Shown here: piece by piece, positions 47,263-56,233 of the stretch | Numbering within the stretch: the stretch's first letter is position 1 | Layout of the letters: each line of letters begins with the position of its first letter | Made by a program: the position numbers and the translations under genes | Notes under the pieces: generated by a model | The model's database searches: none | What the model was told of the DNA's origin: nothing | The model's input: only the letters and a program-made list of their open reading frames with translations | Assembly: GCF_900105045.1 (NCBI RefSeq) | Contig: NZ_LT629739.1 | Coordinates: 4,340,001-4,404,000 of the forward strand | Source of the DNA: Brevibacterium picturae | GTDB lineage: Bacteria; Actinomycetota; Actinomycetes; Actinomycetales; Brevibacteriaceae | Length of the DNA stretch: 64,000 bases | Reading direction: 5' to 3'

Positions 47263-48990
47263 CTACTGTGACTTACTGCACAGTATTCCTTCTCTGTCGG
47301 CGGCGCAAAAGCTGGCCAGAAAATCATGGCCCGGAATGTCGGCACCACCCTCGGTGACTCGCTGCTCGATCTGGTCCACCGGTGCCACGCAGGCGGCGGT
47401 CCCGGAGTCGATGTGGACCAGGGTTGCTGCCAGTGCCGTGACATCCTCGACGTCATGGGTGATGATGATGGCGCTGCGGCCGGCGAGGACGCGGCCGAGC
47501 ACCCGTCTCGTCGCGATCTTGACGTCGATGTCGAGGGCTGCCAGCGGCTCGTCGAGCAGCAGAAGCTTCGGGTCGATGACCAGCGCCCGGGCCAGCGCGA
47601 TCCTGGCTGCCTGTCCCCCGGAGACGGCCTCGGGTCCCCGATCGGCGCAGTGGCCGACGCCCAGGCTGGTCAACATAGTGAGGGCGATTGTGCGTGCTTC
47701 CTGTCTCCGGTGCCCGTGGGCCCTGAGTCCGAAGGCCACATTGTCGATGACACTCAGATGAGGGAACAGGAGCGGGGTCTGAGCAAGATGAACGATGCCG
47801 CGGGCGTGGACCGGTGGCCACCTGTCGGCCGCGAGGTCGAAGATGGTGTCCTCGCCGATGTGCAGGGATCCCGATTCGGCTGGGATGGCGCCGGTCATGA
47901 TGTGGAACAGGCTCGATTTTCCGGCCCCATTGCGTCCGATCATCGCCGATGTCGACCCGGCCGGCATCGTCAGGTCGACGTCCAGGCCGCGCTCGGGCAC
48001 AGACGCGTGGAGACGGATCGTGGGTGCGCTCGCCTCACCATTGACTCGGTGCACGGGATTCGGGGCATCGGAGACGGCTGTGTCCGAAGCCGTGGTCATT
48101 GACGTCGGGTCGACGCCGCCCCTCGGGTCGAGGCGACCGGTCGGCTGAGGTGCCCCCTCCGGCTGTGGATTCGAGCGCCGGGCGTGAAGTCTGGGTGCAT
48201 GAGGGGAACGGTAGGCGAGGACGATGATGCCCAGTGCGATGACGATGAGCAGCAGCGACAATGCGATGGCCGACTGCGGATCGGACTCGCGAACCAGATA
48301 GATCTGGAGCGGCATCGTCCGGGTGACCCCCGTCAGAGATCCGGCGAACGTCAGAGTCGCGCCGAACTCCCCCAGAGCGCGGGCGAAGCAGAGGATGGCG
48401 CCGGTCATGATTCCCTGTCGCAGAAGCGGAAGCGTGATGTGGAAGAACACACGGTTGGGCTTCGCGCCGAGCTCCGCAGCAGCCAGCTCATAATCCTGTC
48501 CGCGGGCGGCGACGGCCGTTTCGACCGACATCACCATGAACGGCAGAGAGACGAAGATCTGCGCGAACACCACTGCCGCACTCGTGTAGGCCAGACCCAG
48601 TCCCATATCCGTGAGCAGGGACCCGAGGAAGGCGGTTCTCCCCCAGGTGTAGAGCAGCGCCAGGCCGCTGACGACCGGGGGCAGCACAAGAGGAAGCAGT
48701 ATGAGAGTGCGGACGATTCGCTGTCCCCGGAAGGTCCGAGTCGCGAGGAGGTAGCCCAGCGGGAAGCCAATGATCACGCAGGTCGCTGCCGCGATGACGG
48801 AGGTGAACAGCGAGAGTCCCATCGCCAGTCGTGATTCCGGTGCCAGGATGACCTCGCCGAGGTGGCCGGGGTCGATCCGTGCTACCAACCCGATGATCGG
48901 GACCAGGAGGAAGGCGATGCCGAGTACGGCGGGGAGCCAGAGCCACCTCGGTATCGCCGAGTGGCCGTGCCGCTTACGCGTCTTCGTCAT
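47263..48990 (-). CDS. modBC: Molybdate ABC transporter, fused permease and ATPase (ModB-ModC)
   Basis: A 575-residue fusion. Residues about 15-260 are a ModB-type permease with five or six segments and the EAA loop ELAAAELGAKPNRVFFHITLPLL. A linker rich in Pro and Ser (about 262-315) leads to a ModC-type ATPase (about 325-560) with Walker A GRNGAGKSS, signature VSGGQAARIALARAL and Walker B LLLLDEPLAALD. The usual C-terminal TOBE (molybdate-binding) domain is absent. It stands before modA and the Moco genes. ATG 48990. Confidence 0.9.
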   Translation of the reverse strand: MTKTRKRHGHSAIPRWLWLPAVLGIAFLLVPIIGLVARIDPGHLGEVILAPESRLAMGLSLFTSVIAAATCVIIGFPLGYLLATRTFRGQRIVRTLILLPLVLPPVVSGLALLYTWGRTAFLGSLLTDMGLGLAYTSAAVVFAQIFVSLPFMVMSVETAVAARGQDYELAAAELGAKPNRVFFHITLPLLRQGIMTGAILCFARALGEFGATLTFAGSLTGVTRTMPLQIYLVRESDPQSAIALSLLLIVIALGIIVLAYRSPHAPRLHARRSNPQPEGAPQPTGRLDPRGGVDPTSMTTASDTAVSDAPNPVHRVNGEASAPTIRLHASVPERGLDVDLTMPAGSTSAMIGRNGAGKSSLFHIMTGAIPAESGSLHIGEDTIFDLAADRWPPVHARGIVHLAQTPLLFPHLSVIDNVAFGLRAHGHRRQEARTIALTMLTSLGVGHCADRGPEAVSGGQAARIALARALVIDPKLLLLDEPLAALDIDVKIATRRVLGRVLAGRSAIIITHDVEDVTALAATLVHIDSGTAACVAPVDQIEQRVTEGGADIPGHDFLASFCAADREGILCSKSQ

Positions 48991-49044
48991 ATCTGTTCAT
49001 TCGTCTGTGGTCGGTGTCATCAAGGGGCGCTCACCGAGGAGTCG

Positions 49045-49806
49045 TCATTCAGCGGTTGTGAAACCGGCGCTCTCGAGCAGTCGCGCTGCTTCTTTCGACT
49101 GCAGGAAGTTCACGAATGCATCGGCGTCGTCCTTGTTCTCGCTGGCGTCAACGGTTGCTGCAGGGTACTTGTTGATGACTGCGTCGGCGCCATCGAGTTC
49201 GACCTGGTCGACGTCTCCTCCCGCACGAGCCATGTCGGTGACGTAGACGATGCCGGCGTCGGCCTGTCCGGCGCTGACCTTGCCGAGGACATCAGTCACG
49301 GAGTTCTCTTCGCTGACGGGGTCAAGACCCACGTCGTTGAGCTGGGCCCACTTCTGTGTGGCCGCCCCACACGGAACTTGCGGGGCGCAGACGACGAGGT
49401 CTGTGCCCGGAAGATCCTGCGACGATTCGATATTCTCGGGATTGCCGTTGGGCACGGCCAGCGTCAGCGTGTTCGACGCGAAGACTGACGGCTCGCCGGT
49501 CAGCAGGTCATCACCTGCGAGGGTGTCCATCGTCGACTCATCTGCGGTGGCGATGACATCTGCCGGAGCTCCTTCAGAGATCTGAGCCACCAGGTCAGAG
49601 GAGCCGGCGAAGGAGAATCTCACATCGACGTCGGGCTCGACTGCGGAGAATTCCTCGGCAACATCGGCGAAGACTTCGGTCAGTGAGGCTGCGGCGAAGA
49701 CGGTCAGGGTCGTCTTCTCCTCGGAATCCGAGTTGGATTCGGTGCCACCGGAACAGGCGGTGAGAGAGAGCAGAGCGACGATGCAGGCTGCAGACAAATA
49801 CTTCAT
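49045..49806 (-). CDS. modA: Molybdate-binding lipoprotein
   Basis: A 253-residue substrate-binding protein of the ModA family. A signal peptide with lipobox LTAC (Cys18) anchors it on the outer face of the membrane. The mature part shows TVFAAASLTEVFADV, the SFAGSSDLVAQISEGAPADVIATADESTM segment with Ser contacts for the oxyanion, and AGQADAGIVYVTD. It delivers molybdate (or tungstate) to the ModBC fusion. The ATG at 49806 has GGAG only two bases upstream, which is short; a GTG at 49821 would add five residues. Confidence 0.93.
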   Translation of the reverse strand: MKYLSAACIVALLSLTACSGGTESNSDSEEKTTLTVFAAASLTEVFADVAEEFSAVEPDVDVRFSFAGSSDLVAQISEGAPADVIATADESTMDTLAGDDLLTGEPSVFASNTLTLAVPNGNPENIESSQDLPGTDLVVCAPQVPCGAATQKWAQLNDVGLDPVSEENSVTDVLGKVSAGQADAGIVYVTDMARAGGDVDQVELDGADAVINKYPAATVDASENKDDADAFVNFLQSKEAARLLESAGFTTAE

Positions 49807-49821
49807 TGCTCCATTAAACAC

Positions 49822-49862
49822 GCATATGCGGTAAAAACGTCAATATTCTCCAGCATTTGCGG
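49822..49862. promoter_or_regulatory. Repeated operator-like sites between modA and the HTH-TOBE gene
   Basis: GCATATGCGG (49822-49831) and GCATTTGCGG (49853-49862) are 31 bases apart, three helical turns. The first has a CGCATATGCG palindrome (49821-49830). They lie upstream of modA on the minus strand. That a molybdate regulator binds them is inference. Confidence 0.35.
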
Positions 49863-49894
49863 AACAGATCAAGAGCGCCTACGGGTCTCTGATG

Positions 49895-50296
49895 TCAGCG
49901 AGCACCTGCTGTGTCGATGGAGACCATCGTCGCCTTCACCGAGGCCGTGGCGAGGCTGCCCGGTTCGAGCTCAAGCTGCCGGCATGCTTCTGCCGACATC
50001 AGAGACACGACTCTGAACGGACCGCATTGGAGGCTCACCTGGGCCATCACCCCGTCGATGACCACATCTGTGACGAGGCCGGCGAACCGATTGCGAGCGG
50101 AGCTGACGACTCCGGTCGGGTCCTCGAGTCCACCTGGGTTCGACTGTGCCAGGGCCACGAGTTCCCGGCCGTCGACGACAGCGCGGTTGGAGGCGTCCTT
50201 GTGCTGGGTGAGCTTGCCCTCGCTGACCCAGCGGCGGATGGTGTCATCGCTGACTCCGAGGAATCGGGCCGCATCGGTGATGCGCAGCTCGGTCAT
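49895..50296 (-). CDS. HTH-TOBE molybdate-responsive protein
   Basis: A 133-residue protein that joins a MerR/excisionase-like helix-turn-helix (about 1-55: LRITDAARFLGVSDDTIRRWVSEGKL) to a Mop/TOBE domain (about 65-130: SARNRFAGLVTDVVIDGVMAQVSLQCG), which binds molybdate. Such fusions regulate molybdenum genes in actinobacteria. It may supply in trans the sensor missing from the ModC part. The ATG at 50296 overlaps the moaE stop (ATGA). Some variants only store molybdate; the DNA-binding half argues for regulation. Confidence 0.85.
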   Translation of the reverse strand: MTELRITDAARFLGVSDDTIRRWVSEGKLTQHKDASNRAVVDGRELVALAQSNPGGLEDPTGVVSSARNRFAGLVTDVVIDGVMAQVSLQCGPFRVVSLMSAEACRQLELEPGSLATASVKATMVSIDTAGAR

Positions 50297-50715
50297 TCGA
50301 GGGCTCCCACCCATTCGTCGTCACCGTCGGCGAAGAACTGGTGTTTCCAGATCGCGACTCGGGCCTTGACCTCGTCGACGAGGTCCGAGCACGCGGAGAA
50401 CGAGTCTTGGCGATGTGGTGAGGCGACGACGGCGGCCAGGGCCACGTCGCCGATCTCGAGGGCACCGACGCGGTGGACGACGGACAGGCGCACGGCCGGG
50501 TGCTTTGCCGCGATCTCAGCTGCCACCTCGGCGATCTGGGTCGTCGCCAGTGGATGGGATTCGTAGGTCAGCGCTTGCACACCGCGCCCGTCATCGTGGT
50601 CTCGGATGACACCCGAGAAGCTCACCACCGCGCCGCAGGTGGCGTTGAGGACATCGGCTTCCAGCGCCGCGGTGCTGATCGGGGTTTCGACGATGTCGGT
50701 GTGGATGACGCTCAT
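50293..50715 (-). CDS. moaE: Molybdopterin synthase large subunit
   Basis: A 140-residue subunit that, with MoaD, converts precursor Z to molybdopterin. The family motifs are FSGVIRDHDDGRGVQALTYESHPLA, then RLSVVHRVGALEIGDVALAAVVASPHR, with the catalytic Lys in KARVAIWKHQFF. The last bases overlap the next gene, and its own ATG at 50715 overlaps the moaC stop (ATGA). It sits in the middle of a tightly packed minus-strand unit. Confidence 0.94.
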   Translation of the reverse strand: MSVIHTDIVETPISTAALEADVLNATCGAVVSFSGVIRDHDDGRGVQALTYESHPLATTQIAEVAAEIAAKHPAVRLSVVHRVGALEIGDVALAAVVASPHRQDSFSACSDLVDEVKARVAIWKHQFFADGDDEWVGALE

Positions 50716-51182
50716 GATCGACGACTCCAGTCGCCGCTGCGTCCACCCGATTTTTCGATGACCTTGATATCGCCGATGATCGCCTGGTTGTCCACGGCCT
50801 TGATCATGTCGAAGATGGTCAGGGCGGCCACGGACACGGCGGTCAGCGCCTCCATCTCGACTCCGGTCTTCGACACGGTCTTGACCGCACCGGTGATGCG
50901 CACGCCGTCATCGAGGAGTTCGAAGTCGACATCGACGCCGGTCAGCGGCAGCGGGTGGCACAGCGGGATGAGGTCACTGGTGCGCTTGGCACCCATGACG
51001 GCGGCGATACGGGCCACAGGAAGGGCATCGCCCTTGGGCAGGCCCGCCTCGGCGATCATGTCGATCACCTCGCTTCGGGTGGTGATGAGTGCGGTGGCGA
51101 CGGCGCGGCGTTTGGTCACGTCCTTGTCGCCGACGTCGACCATATGTGCGGCGCCGGTGTCATCGATGTGCGTGAGTCTCAT
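50712..51182 (-). CDS. moaC: Cyclic pyranopterin monophosphate synthase
   Basis: A 156-residue enzyme that finishes precursor Z (cPMP) after MoaA. It has THIDDTGAAHMVDVGDKDVTKRRAVA at the N-terminus, the LIPLCHPLPLTGVDVDFEL motif, and VKTVSKTGVEMEALTAVSVAALTIFDMIKAVD with the catalytic Lys. The start ATG 51182 overlaps the moeA stop (ATGA), four codons inside an alternative ATG at 51194. Confidence 0.96.
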   Translation of the reverse strand: MRLTHIDDTGAAHMVDVGDKDVTKRRAVATALITTRSEVIDMIAEAGLPKGDALPVARIAAVMGAKRTSDLIPLCHPLPLTGVDVDFELLDDGVRITGAVKTVSKTGVEMEALTAVSVAALTIFDMIKAVDNQAIIGDIKVIEKSGGRSGDWSRRS

Positions 51183-52444
51183 GTGATCTTCCACGTCTTC
51201 AGCCTATCGTCTGCGTCGGGAGCGGGCTGATTCGCGTTCGAGTCGGAATCAACAGGTGGGATGAAGACCAGATGCGTGCTCTGCGCATAGTTGTGGAGCA
51301 GATGCGAACGGGATCCGCCGATGAGCGCCAGACCCTCGGGGGTCATCACAGCACGCCGCACCTGCAGCTTCCCGCTCGGCGGTGCCTCGTCGAGGCCGCC
51401 GAGGAGTCGGTGGTATTCGGTCTCGCGCGGCTCCTCGTCGACGGTGAGGCCCAGCAGTGCGGGACGGATGAACATCTCGAAGCTGATGAGCGCGCTGACA
51501 GGGTTGCCGGGCAGTGCCACCCACGCCGTTCCGGCCAGTGTCCCGCACCCCTGCGGGCCTCCCGGCTGCATGGCGATGGGTTCGAAGACCACGGCCGCTT
51601 CGGGGTCGAGTGCCGCGGCGAGCTTGACGACTTCGTGGGCGCCCTTGGAGATTCCGCCGGTGGAGACGACGAGGTCGCAGTCGGCGGCGCGGACCGCGTC
51701 GAGCAGCGCCTGCGGGTCATCGGGGACGGTGATGATTGTCGTGTCGACGCCGAGGCGGCGCAGGCTGGCACCCAGCGTGATCGAATTCGCGTCGTGGATG
51801 CCGGCCGCGGCATCGGCCGTAATCTCATCGCCTGTGCTCACGACGAGCACACGCGGCAGAGTCCGGACCTGAAGTGCAGTGATGCCGCAGGCGGCCGCGA
51901 CGCCGAGGTGGGCCGGGGTGAGCATCAGACCGGCAGTCAGCACCGTGGCTCCGGCAGCGACGTCGCTGCCGCGCGGGCGCACGAATGCGCCGGGCTGCGG
52001 GCCCGCATCCGTGGACGGCAGGGTGATCGTGATCTCCGGCGATTCGAACTGGGCTGGGTGGGTGGCTTCGATGGCGATGACGGTATCCGTGCCCGCAGGC
52101 AGAGGCGCTCCGGTCATGATCTCGACTGCGGTGCCGGCCGCCACCTCGGCGCCGATTGCACCGGCGGCGACTCGGCCGCGGACGGGTATCGGTCCATAGA
52201 CCGTCTGGTGGGCCACCTGCGGATCCTGGTCCTGCTTCTGCCCAGAGTTGCGCAACGTGGAAGCGGCCACGGCATATCCGTCCATGCTCGAATTGTCGAA
52301 ACCGGGGACGTCGATCGGTGAGGCGACACTGACCGCGAGCCGGCGCGGCGTGTCGAGGAGATCACCGATCGGCACGGTCTGTGTGTCAAGGAGTGGAGAT
52401 ATCGTCTCGAAGACACGGCGACGGTGCATCATGGCAGTAGTCAT
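51179..52444 (-). CDS. moeA: Molybdopterin molybdotransferase, first copy
   Basis: A 421-residue enzyme that inserts molybdate into adenylated molybdopterin. It shows the domain-3 stretch PGFDNSSMDGYAVAAS, then VEIMTGAPLPAGTDTVIAIE and the MoCF-like VLVVSTGDEI, STGGISKGAHEVV and PGNPVSALISFE. ATG 52444 lies six bases after a TATCAT, so its transcript is probably leaderless. It is divergent from moaA across 42 bases. A second copy (54984-56165) follows. Confidence 0.94.
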   Translation of the reverse strand: MTTAMMHRRRVFETISPLLDTQTVPIGDLLDTPRRLAVSVASPIDVPGFDNSSMDGYAVAASTLRNSGQKQDQDPQVAHQTVYGPIPVRGRVAAGAIGAEVAAGTAVEIMTGAPLPAGTDTVIAIEATHPAQFESPEITITLPSTDAGPQPGAFVRPRGSDVAAGATVLTAGLMLTPAHLGVAAACGITALQVRTLPRVLVVSTGDEITADAAAGIHDANSITLGASLRRLGVDTTIITVPDDPQALLDAVRAADCDLVVSTGGISKGAHEVVKLAAALDPEAAVVFEPIAMQPGGPQGCGTLAGTAWVALPGNPVSALISFEMFIRPALLGLTVDEEPRETEYHRLLGGLDEAPPSGKLQVRRAVMTPEGLALIGGSRSHLLHNYAQSTHLVFIPPVDSDSNANQPAPDADDRLKTWKIT

Positions 52445-52486
52445 GGGACGATGATATCGACAATGTTGATCAAGGAGGATGGCACA

Positions 52487-53575
52487 ATGCGGAAAATCAG
52501 CCTGCCCACACCCATGCTGAGGACTCCGACGGTGGACCCGGGTGAAGAGTTTACGGCGCACCAGGAGGACTCCCTGCTGGACACCTTCGACCGACGGGCA
52601 CGTGATCTGCGCATCTCGCTCACGGACTTCTGCAATCTGCGCTGCAGCTACTGCATGCCCGAAGAGGGCGTGGAGTTCATGTCACGGGATTCGGCGATGA
52701 CCGCCGAGGAGATCGTTCGCTTCGTGCGCATCAGCGTGGAGAAGTTCGGCGTCGATCAGGTCAGATTCACCGGTGGTGAACCATTGACCCGCAAGGACGT
52801 CACCGAGATCATTGCCGGAGTTGCCGCCCTGGAACCGCGCCCCAACATCGCTTTGACGACGAACGCGATCGGTCTCGACAAACGTGCCGCGAAGCTGCGG
52901 GACGCAGGTCTCGACCGCATCAATGTCTCACTCGATACGGTCGACCCCGAGACCTTTGCGACGATCACTCGTCGCCCGTTCCTGAACCGGGTGCTCGAGG
53001 GGATCCAGGGTGCCCAAGCCGCCGGTATGGACCCGGTCAAGGTCAATGCCGTCCTGCTGCCCGGCGTCAACGATCATCAGGCTCCCGACCTGCTGCGCTG
53101 GTGCCTCGAGAATGGTCTCAAGCTGCGCTTCATCGAACAGATGCCCCTCGATGCCGGGCATTCCTGGGAACGCGGCACCATGATCACGGCCGCGGACATC
53201 TTTGCTCTGCTTGAGCCCCATTTCGTCCTCACCCCCGACTCTGCGCCCCGTAACGGTGCGCCCGCGGAGAAGTTCCTGGTTGCTGCCAAAGACGATCCAG
53301 AGACCGTCATCGGCGATGTCGGCATCATCGCCTCGGTGACCAGGCCGTTCTGCGCCGACTGCACGCGCACCCGTCTGACTGCGGAAGGACGTGTGCGCAC
53401 CTGCCTGTTCTCCCACACCGAGGTGGATCTGCTCACCGCTATGCGTGACGGCGCCGACGACGAAGCGATCGCGAACCTGTGGAAGGGTGCGCATTGGAAG
53501 AAGCTGGCCGGACACGGGATGGACTCCGACAGCTTCGAACAGCCCCAACGTCCCATGAGCGCCATCGGAGGATAA
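52487..53575 (+). CDS. moaA: GTP 3',8-cyclase (radical SAM)
   Basis: A 362-residue enzyme that begins molybdopterin synthesis from GTP. The SAM cluster motif is CNLRCSYC (Cys49, Cys53, Cys56), the second cluster lies in FCADCTRTRLTAEGRVRTCLF, and the chain ends in the catalytic Gly-Gly. AAGGAGG lies eight bases before the ATG at 52487, so earlier in-frame starts are unlikely. It is divergent from moeA. TAA is followed directly by the moaD GTG. Confidence 0.96.
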   Translation: MRKISLPTPMLRTPTVDPGEEFTAHQEDSLLDTFDRRARDLRISLTDFCNLRCSYCMPEEGVEFMSRDSAMTAEEIVRFVRISVEKFGVDQVRFTGGEPLTRKDVTEIIAGVAALEPRPNIALTTNAIGLDKRAAKLRDAGLDRINVSLDTVDPETFATITRRPFLNRVLEGIQGAQAAGMDPVKVNAVLLPGVNDHQAPDLLRWCLENGLKLRFIEQMPLDAGHSWERGTMITAADIFALLEPHFVLTPDSAPRNGAPAEKFLVAAKDDPETVIGDVGIIASVTRPFCADCTRTRLTAEGRVRTCLFSHTEVDLLTAMRDGADDEAIANLWKGAHWKKLAGHGMDSDSFEQPQRPMSAIGG

Positions 53576-53821
53576 GTGCCCCAGATCAGAGTCCGCTTCT
53601 TCGCCGCTGCGCGGGAGGCCTTCGGAACCAAGGAATGCACCGCAGCCGCGGCCACCATCGACGGGTTGGTCGAGTCACTGACGAAGGACGTCGGTGCCGA
53701 GGCCAGAACAGTCATCTCCCGCTCGAGCTTCCTCGTCAATGCGATCGCAGCCACTGACCATCGGGCCCCGCTGCACGAGGGCGACACCGTCGACGTCCTC
53801 CCGCCCTTCGCCGGCGGCTGA
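53576..53821 (+). CDS. moaD: Molybdopterin synthase small subunit
   Basis: An 81-residue ubiquitin-fold sulfur carrier. The chain ends in PPFAGG, the C-terminal Gly-Gly that becomes a thiocarboxylate. Start GTG 53576 adjoins the moaA stop, with no own ribosome site, so translation is coupled. It converges on the MoeB gene (23 bases between stops), which would adenylate it. Confidence 0.94.
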   Translation: MPQIRVRFFAAAREAFGTKECTAAAATIDGLVESLTKDVGAEARTVISRSSFLVNAIAATDHRAPLHEGDTVDVLPPFAGG

Positions 53822-53844
53822 GACTCTCAGTGCGGCAGCGACTC

Positions 53845-54984
53845 TCAGCGAGGCTGTGACAGGTAAGCCAGGTAGCCGCCGGAGACCGAACTGACCTCGA
53901 TGCCCTGAGCCCGCAATCGGGCACATGTGCGTGCAGAGCGCACGCCCGAACGGCAGTAGAGCGCCACTTTGGCATGCCCGGCAATCTGTCCGGGATCGTC
54001 AAGAAGGGCGTCCATGGGCACGTGTTGGGCCCCTGGGACCATTCCACCCAAGACTTCGTCATCATCTCTGATGTCGACCAGATGGGTGCCGCGCACGATA
54101 TCCGGCCAGGTCACTGTGGGGTTCGATCCCCCTGCGGCGTCGGTCTCCGGGATTCCGCTATGACCGGCAGCCACCTCGTCACTGTAGTCGCCGAGGTGGC
54201 TGCCCAAGTCCGTGATCGTCTCCCGGTCCGGTAAACGTCGAACAGGGATGGTCTCCCAACTGGTGTCGAGGCTGCTGTGGATCGCGACCGAATTGTACAG
54301 GGGTGTGCCGATTCCGGTGAGGACCTTGATCGTCTCCATGGACATGGCCGCACCGATGCTTCCGCACAGGGCTCCGAGGACCCCAGCCGTTGCACAGTCC
54401 GGCACGGAACCCGGAGCGGGAACGGTTGGGTAGAGATCACGCAGCGTCGCTCCCTGCCTCGTGTCGAAGACCGCGACCTGCCCGTCGAAGCCGAGGATCG
54501 TGCCCCAGACCAGGGGCTTCTTCAGGATCTCGCAGGCGTCGTTGGCCAGGTACCGGGTTGCGAAGTTGTCACTTCCGTCGATGACGATGTCGGCCGGCCC
54601 GATGAGCTCGAGTGCGTTCGCCGATGTCAGCAGGACCGGGTGGGTGATGATGTCGAGGGTCGAGTTCAGCTCGCTCAGCCGCTCCTTCGCGGAGTCGACC
54701 TTCCGGTGGCCCACTCGTGTTTCGGAGTGGATGAATTGGCGATGCAGATTGCTCAGCTCCACCGTGTCTGGGTCGACGATGCTGATGCGCCCGACCCCGG
54801 CGGCTGCCAGATAGGTCAGGACCGGTGCCCCGAGCCCACCGGCTCCGATGACGAGCACATGGGCTCCGAGAAGTGCGGATTGGGCCTGCGGACCGAAACC
54901 GGTGAGACGGATCTGACGGGCATAGCGTGCCGTCTCCGCTGGGCCGAGAGCGTTTACTGACATGTGCCCCAGTCTAGTCGGCAT
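53845..54984 (-). CDS. moeB: MoeB/ThiF-family adenylyltransferase with rhodanese domain
   Basis: A 379-residue protein. The N-terminal E1-like domain (about 8-250) has VLVIGAGGLGAPVLTYLAAAGVG, the Arg finger region and DGSDNFATRYL; a Cys-rich CATAGVLGALCG follows. The rhodanese domain (about 290-375) has active-site Cys in VALYCRSGVRSARTC. It activates MoaD (and perhaps ThiS) and supplies sulfur. ATG 54984 overlaps the upstream moeA2 stop by one base (TGATG). The ATG at 54963, seven codons later, is possible. Confidence 0.92.
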   Translation of the reverse strand: MPTRLGHMSVNALGPAETARYARQIRLTGFGPQAQSALLGAHVLVIGAGGLGAPVLTYLAAAGVGRISIVDPDTVELSNLHRQFIHSETRVGHRKVDSAKERLSELNSTLDIITHPVLLTSANALELIGPADIVIDGSDNFATRYLANDACEILKKPLVWGTILGFDGQVAVFDTRQGATLRDLYPTVPAPGSVPDCATAGVLGALCGSIGAAMSMETIKVLTGIGTPLYNSVAIHSSLDTSWETIPVRRLPDRETITDLGSHLGDYSDEVAAGHSGIPETDAAGGSNPTVTWPDIVRGTHLVDIRDDDEVLGGMVPGAQHVPMDALLDDPGQIAGHAKVALYCRSGVRSARTCARLRAQGIEVSSVSGGYLAYLSQPR

Positions 54985-56165
54985 CAGCAGTCGAGGACCG
55001 CGATGACCTCTCCTGTCCGAATGGCCCCGGGCCCTCGAGGCACGCGGATGATGACATCGACGCCGGAGAAGTCTCGCAGTCGTGACTGGTCCGCGGCCTC
55101 GACCTCTCCGGCTGTGTTGAAACGGCCCGGCATGAGGCTGACGGCCTTCGTGTGGCCGATAATCTCCGGCCCGGTGTAGACGGCCTTCCTCCACCGCGAT
55201 CCGAGGGGGCGCGACTCGAGAAGGGAGCGGGCGAAGAGGTGGAAGGACACAAAGGCTCCGGTCGGTGTGCCCGGGAGATGAAGGAGAGGAGTCTCCTGGT
55301 AGTGGCCGTAGCCCTGTGGACCGCCCGGACGAATGGCGAGGCGTTGGAACGTCGAATGGTCGCCGCCGAGGGCCTGTCTGACGACTTCGAAAGCACCGGC
55401 GCTGATGCCGCCGGTGGTGATGATCAGGTCGACTGAGTCGTCGAGTTCGGCGAGGATCCGAACGAAGGCCGCCGGATCGTCGCCGCAGCTGCGTTCGACG
55501 GCGCGGGCCCCGGCCTCGGTGATCGCTGAGCTGAGCATGGGCAGATTCGAGTTGTGAATGAACGGCTGGTCCGGGTCGGCGGAATCGGTGACGAGCTCAT
55601 CCCCGGTGACGATGAGGCCGACGGTCAGAGGCCGATGGACGCAGACAGTCCGGCACCCCATCATGGCCAATGTTCCGACACCAGCAGCACCGATCGTCTC
55701 GCCTGATCGGATGACGGTGTCTCCGATGAGGGTGTCCTCCCCCACTGCCCTGATGTTCCAGGCTGATCGGAGCCCGCCGGGCAGCGAGGAGACGCGGATT
55801 CGCTGCGGTGCCGGCCCCGTACGCTTCGCGTCGGTGGACTCGACGGGCACGACCACCTCGGCGGTGGCGGGCACCTGCGCTCCGGTCATCACCCGCACGG
55901 CAGTGCCCGGTGCGATCTCCACCGGCGTGGCCCCGGCGGGGATATCACCGCTGACTCTCACCTTCGCGCCGGTCCGGACACTGCTCAGTGCCAGTGCATC
56001 GAGTGCGAAACCGTCCATCGCCGAGGTGGCGAAGGCGGGGATGGGGGCATCAGCGGTCACGTCTTCGGCCGCGGTTCTGCTGATCGCCGCCGCGGTGGGA
56101 ATCGACTCCGCGGAACCAGTCGGTGCCGATGAGATGATGAGCTCGCAGTAGTCCTCGGGGTTCAC
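54984..56165 (-). CDS. moeA2: Molybdopterin molybdotransferase, second copy
   Basis: A 393-residue MoeA paralogue. It has FATSAMDGFALDA, then GTAVRVMTGAQVPATAEVVVPVE, the VGLIVTGDELV and TTGGISAGAFEVVRQAL motifs and LPGTPTGAFVSFHLF. It resembles the copy at 51179-52444 in layout but differs in many residues, so it is not a recent duplicate. The start is GTG 56165 with AAGGA upstream. Its stop overlaps the moeB start. Two MoeA genes may serve different metals or enzymes (molybdenum versus tungsten), which is inference. Confidence 0.92.
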   Translation of the reverse strand: MNPEDYCELIISSAPTGSAESIPTAAAISRTAAEDVTADAPIPAFATSAMDGFALDALALSSVRTGAKVRVSGDIPAGATPVEIAPGTAVRVMTGAQVPATAEVVVPVESTDAKRTGPAPQRIRVSSLPGGLRSAWNIRAVGEDTLIGDTVIRSGETIGAAGVGTLAMMGCRTVCVHRPLTVGLIVTGDELVTDSADPDQPFIHNSNLPMLSSAITEAGARAVERSCGDDPAAFVRILAELDDSVDLIITTGGISAGAFEVVRQALGGDHSTFQRLAIRPGGPQGYGHYQETPLLHLPGTPTGAFVSFHLFARSLLESRPLGSRWRKAVYTGPEIIGHTKAVSLMPGRFNTAGEVEAADQSRLRDFSGVDVIIRVPRGPGAIRTGEVIAVLDC

Positions 56166-56233
56166 GTGTGTCCTTTCGCCTGCTTCAGATCCTACGAGGA
56201 GTTGCCGCTCGAGGCACTCGCACTGTGGTGCTT

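Noticed and set aside
52445-52486. Moco riboswitch before moeA or moaA
   Set aside because: Only 42 bases separate the divergent genes, too few for the riboswitch fold.
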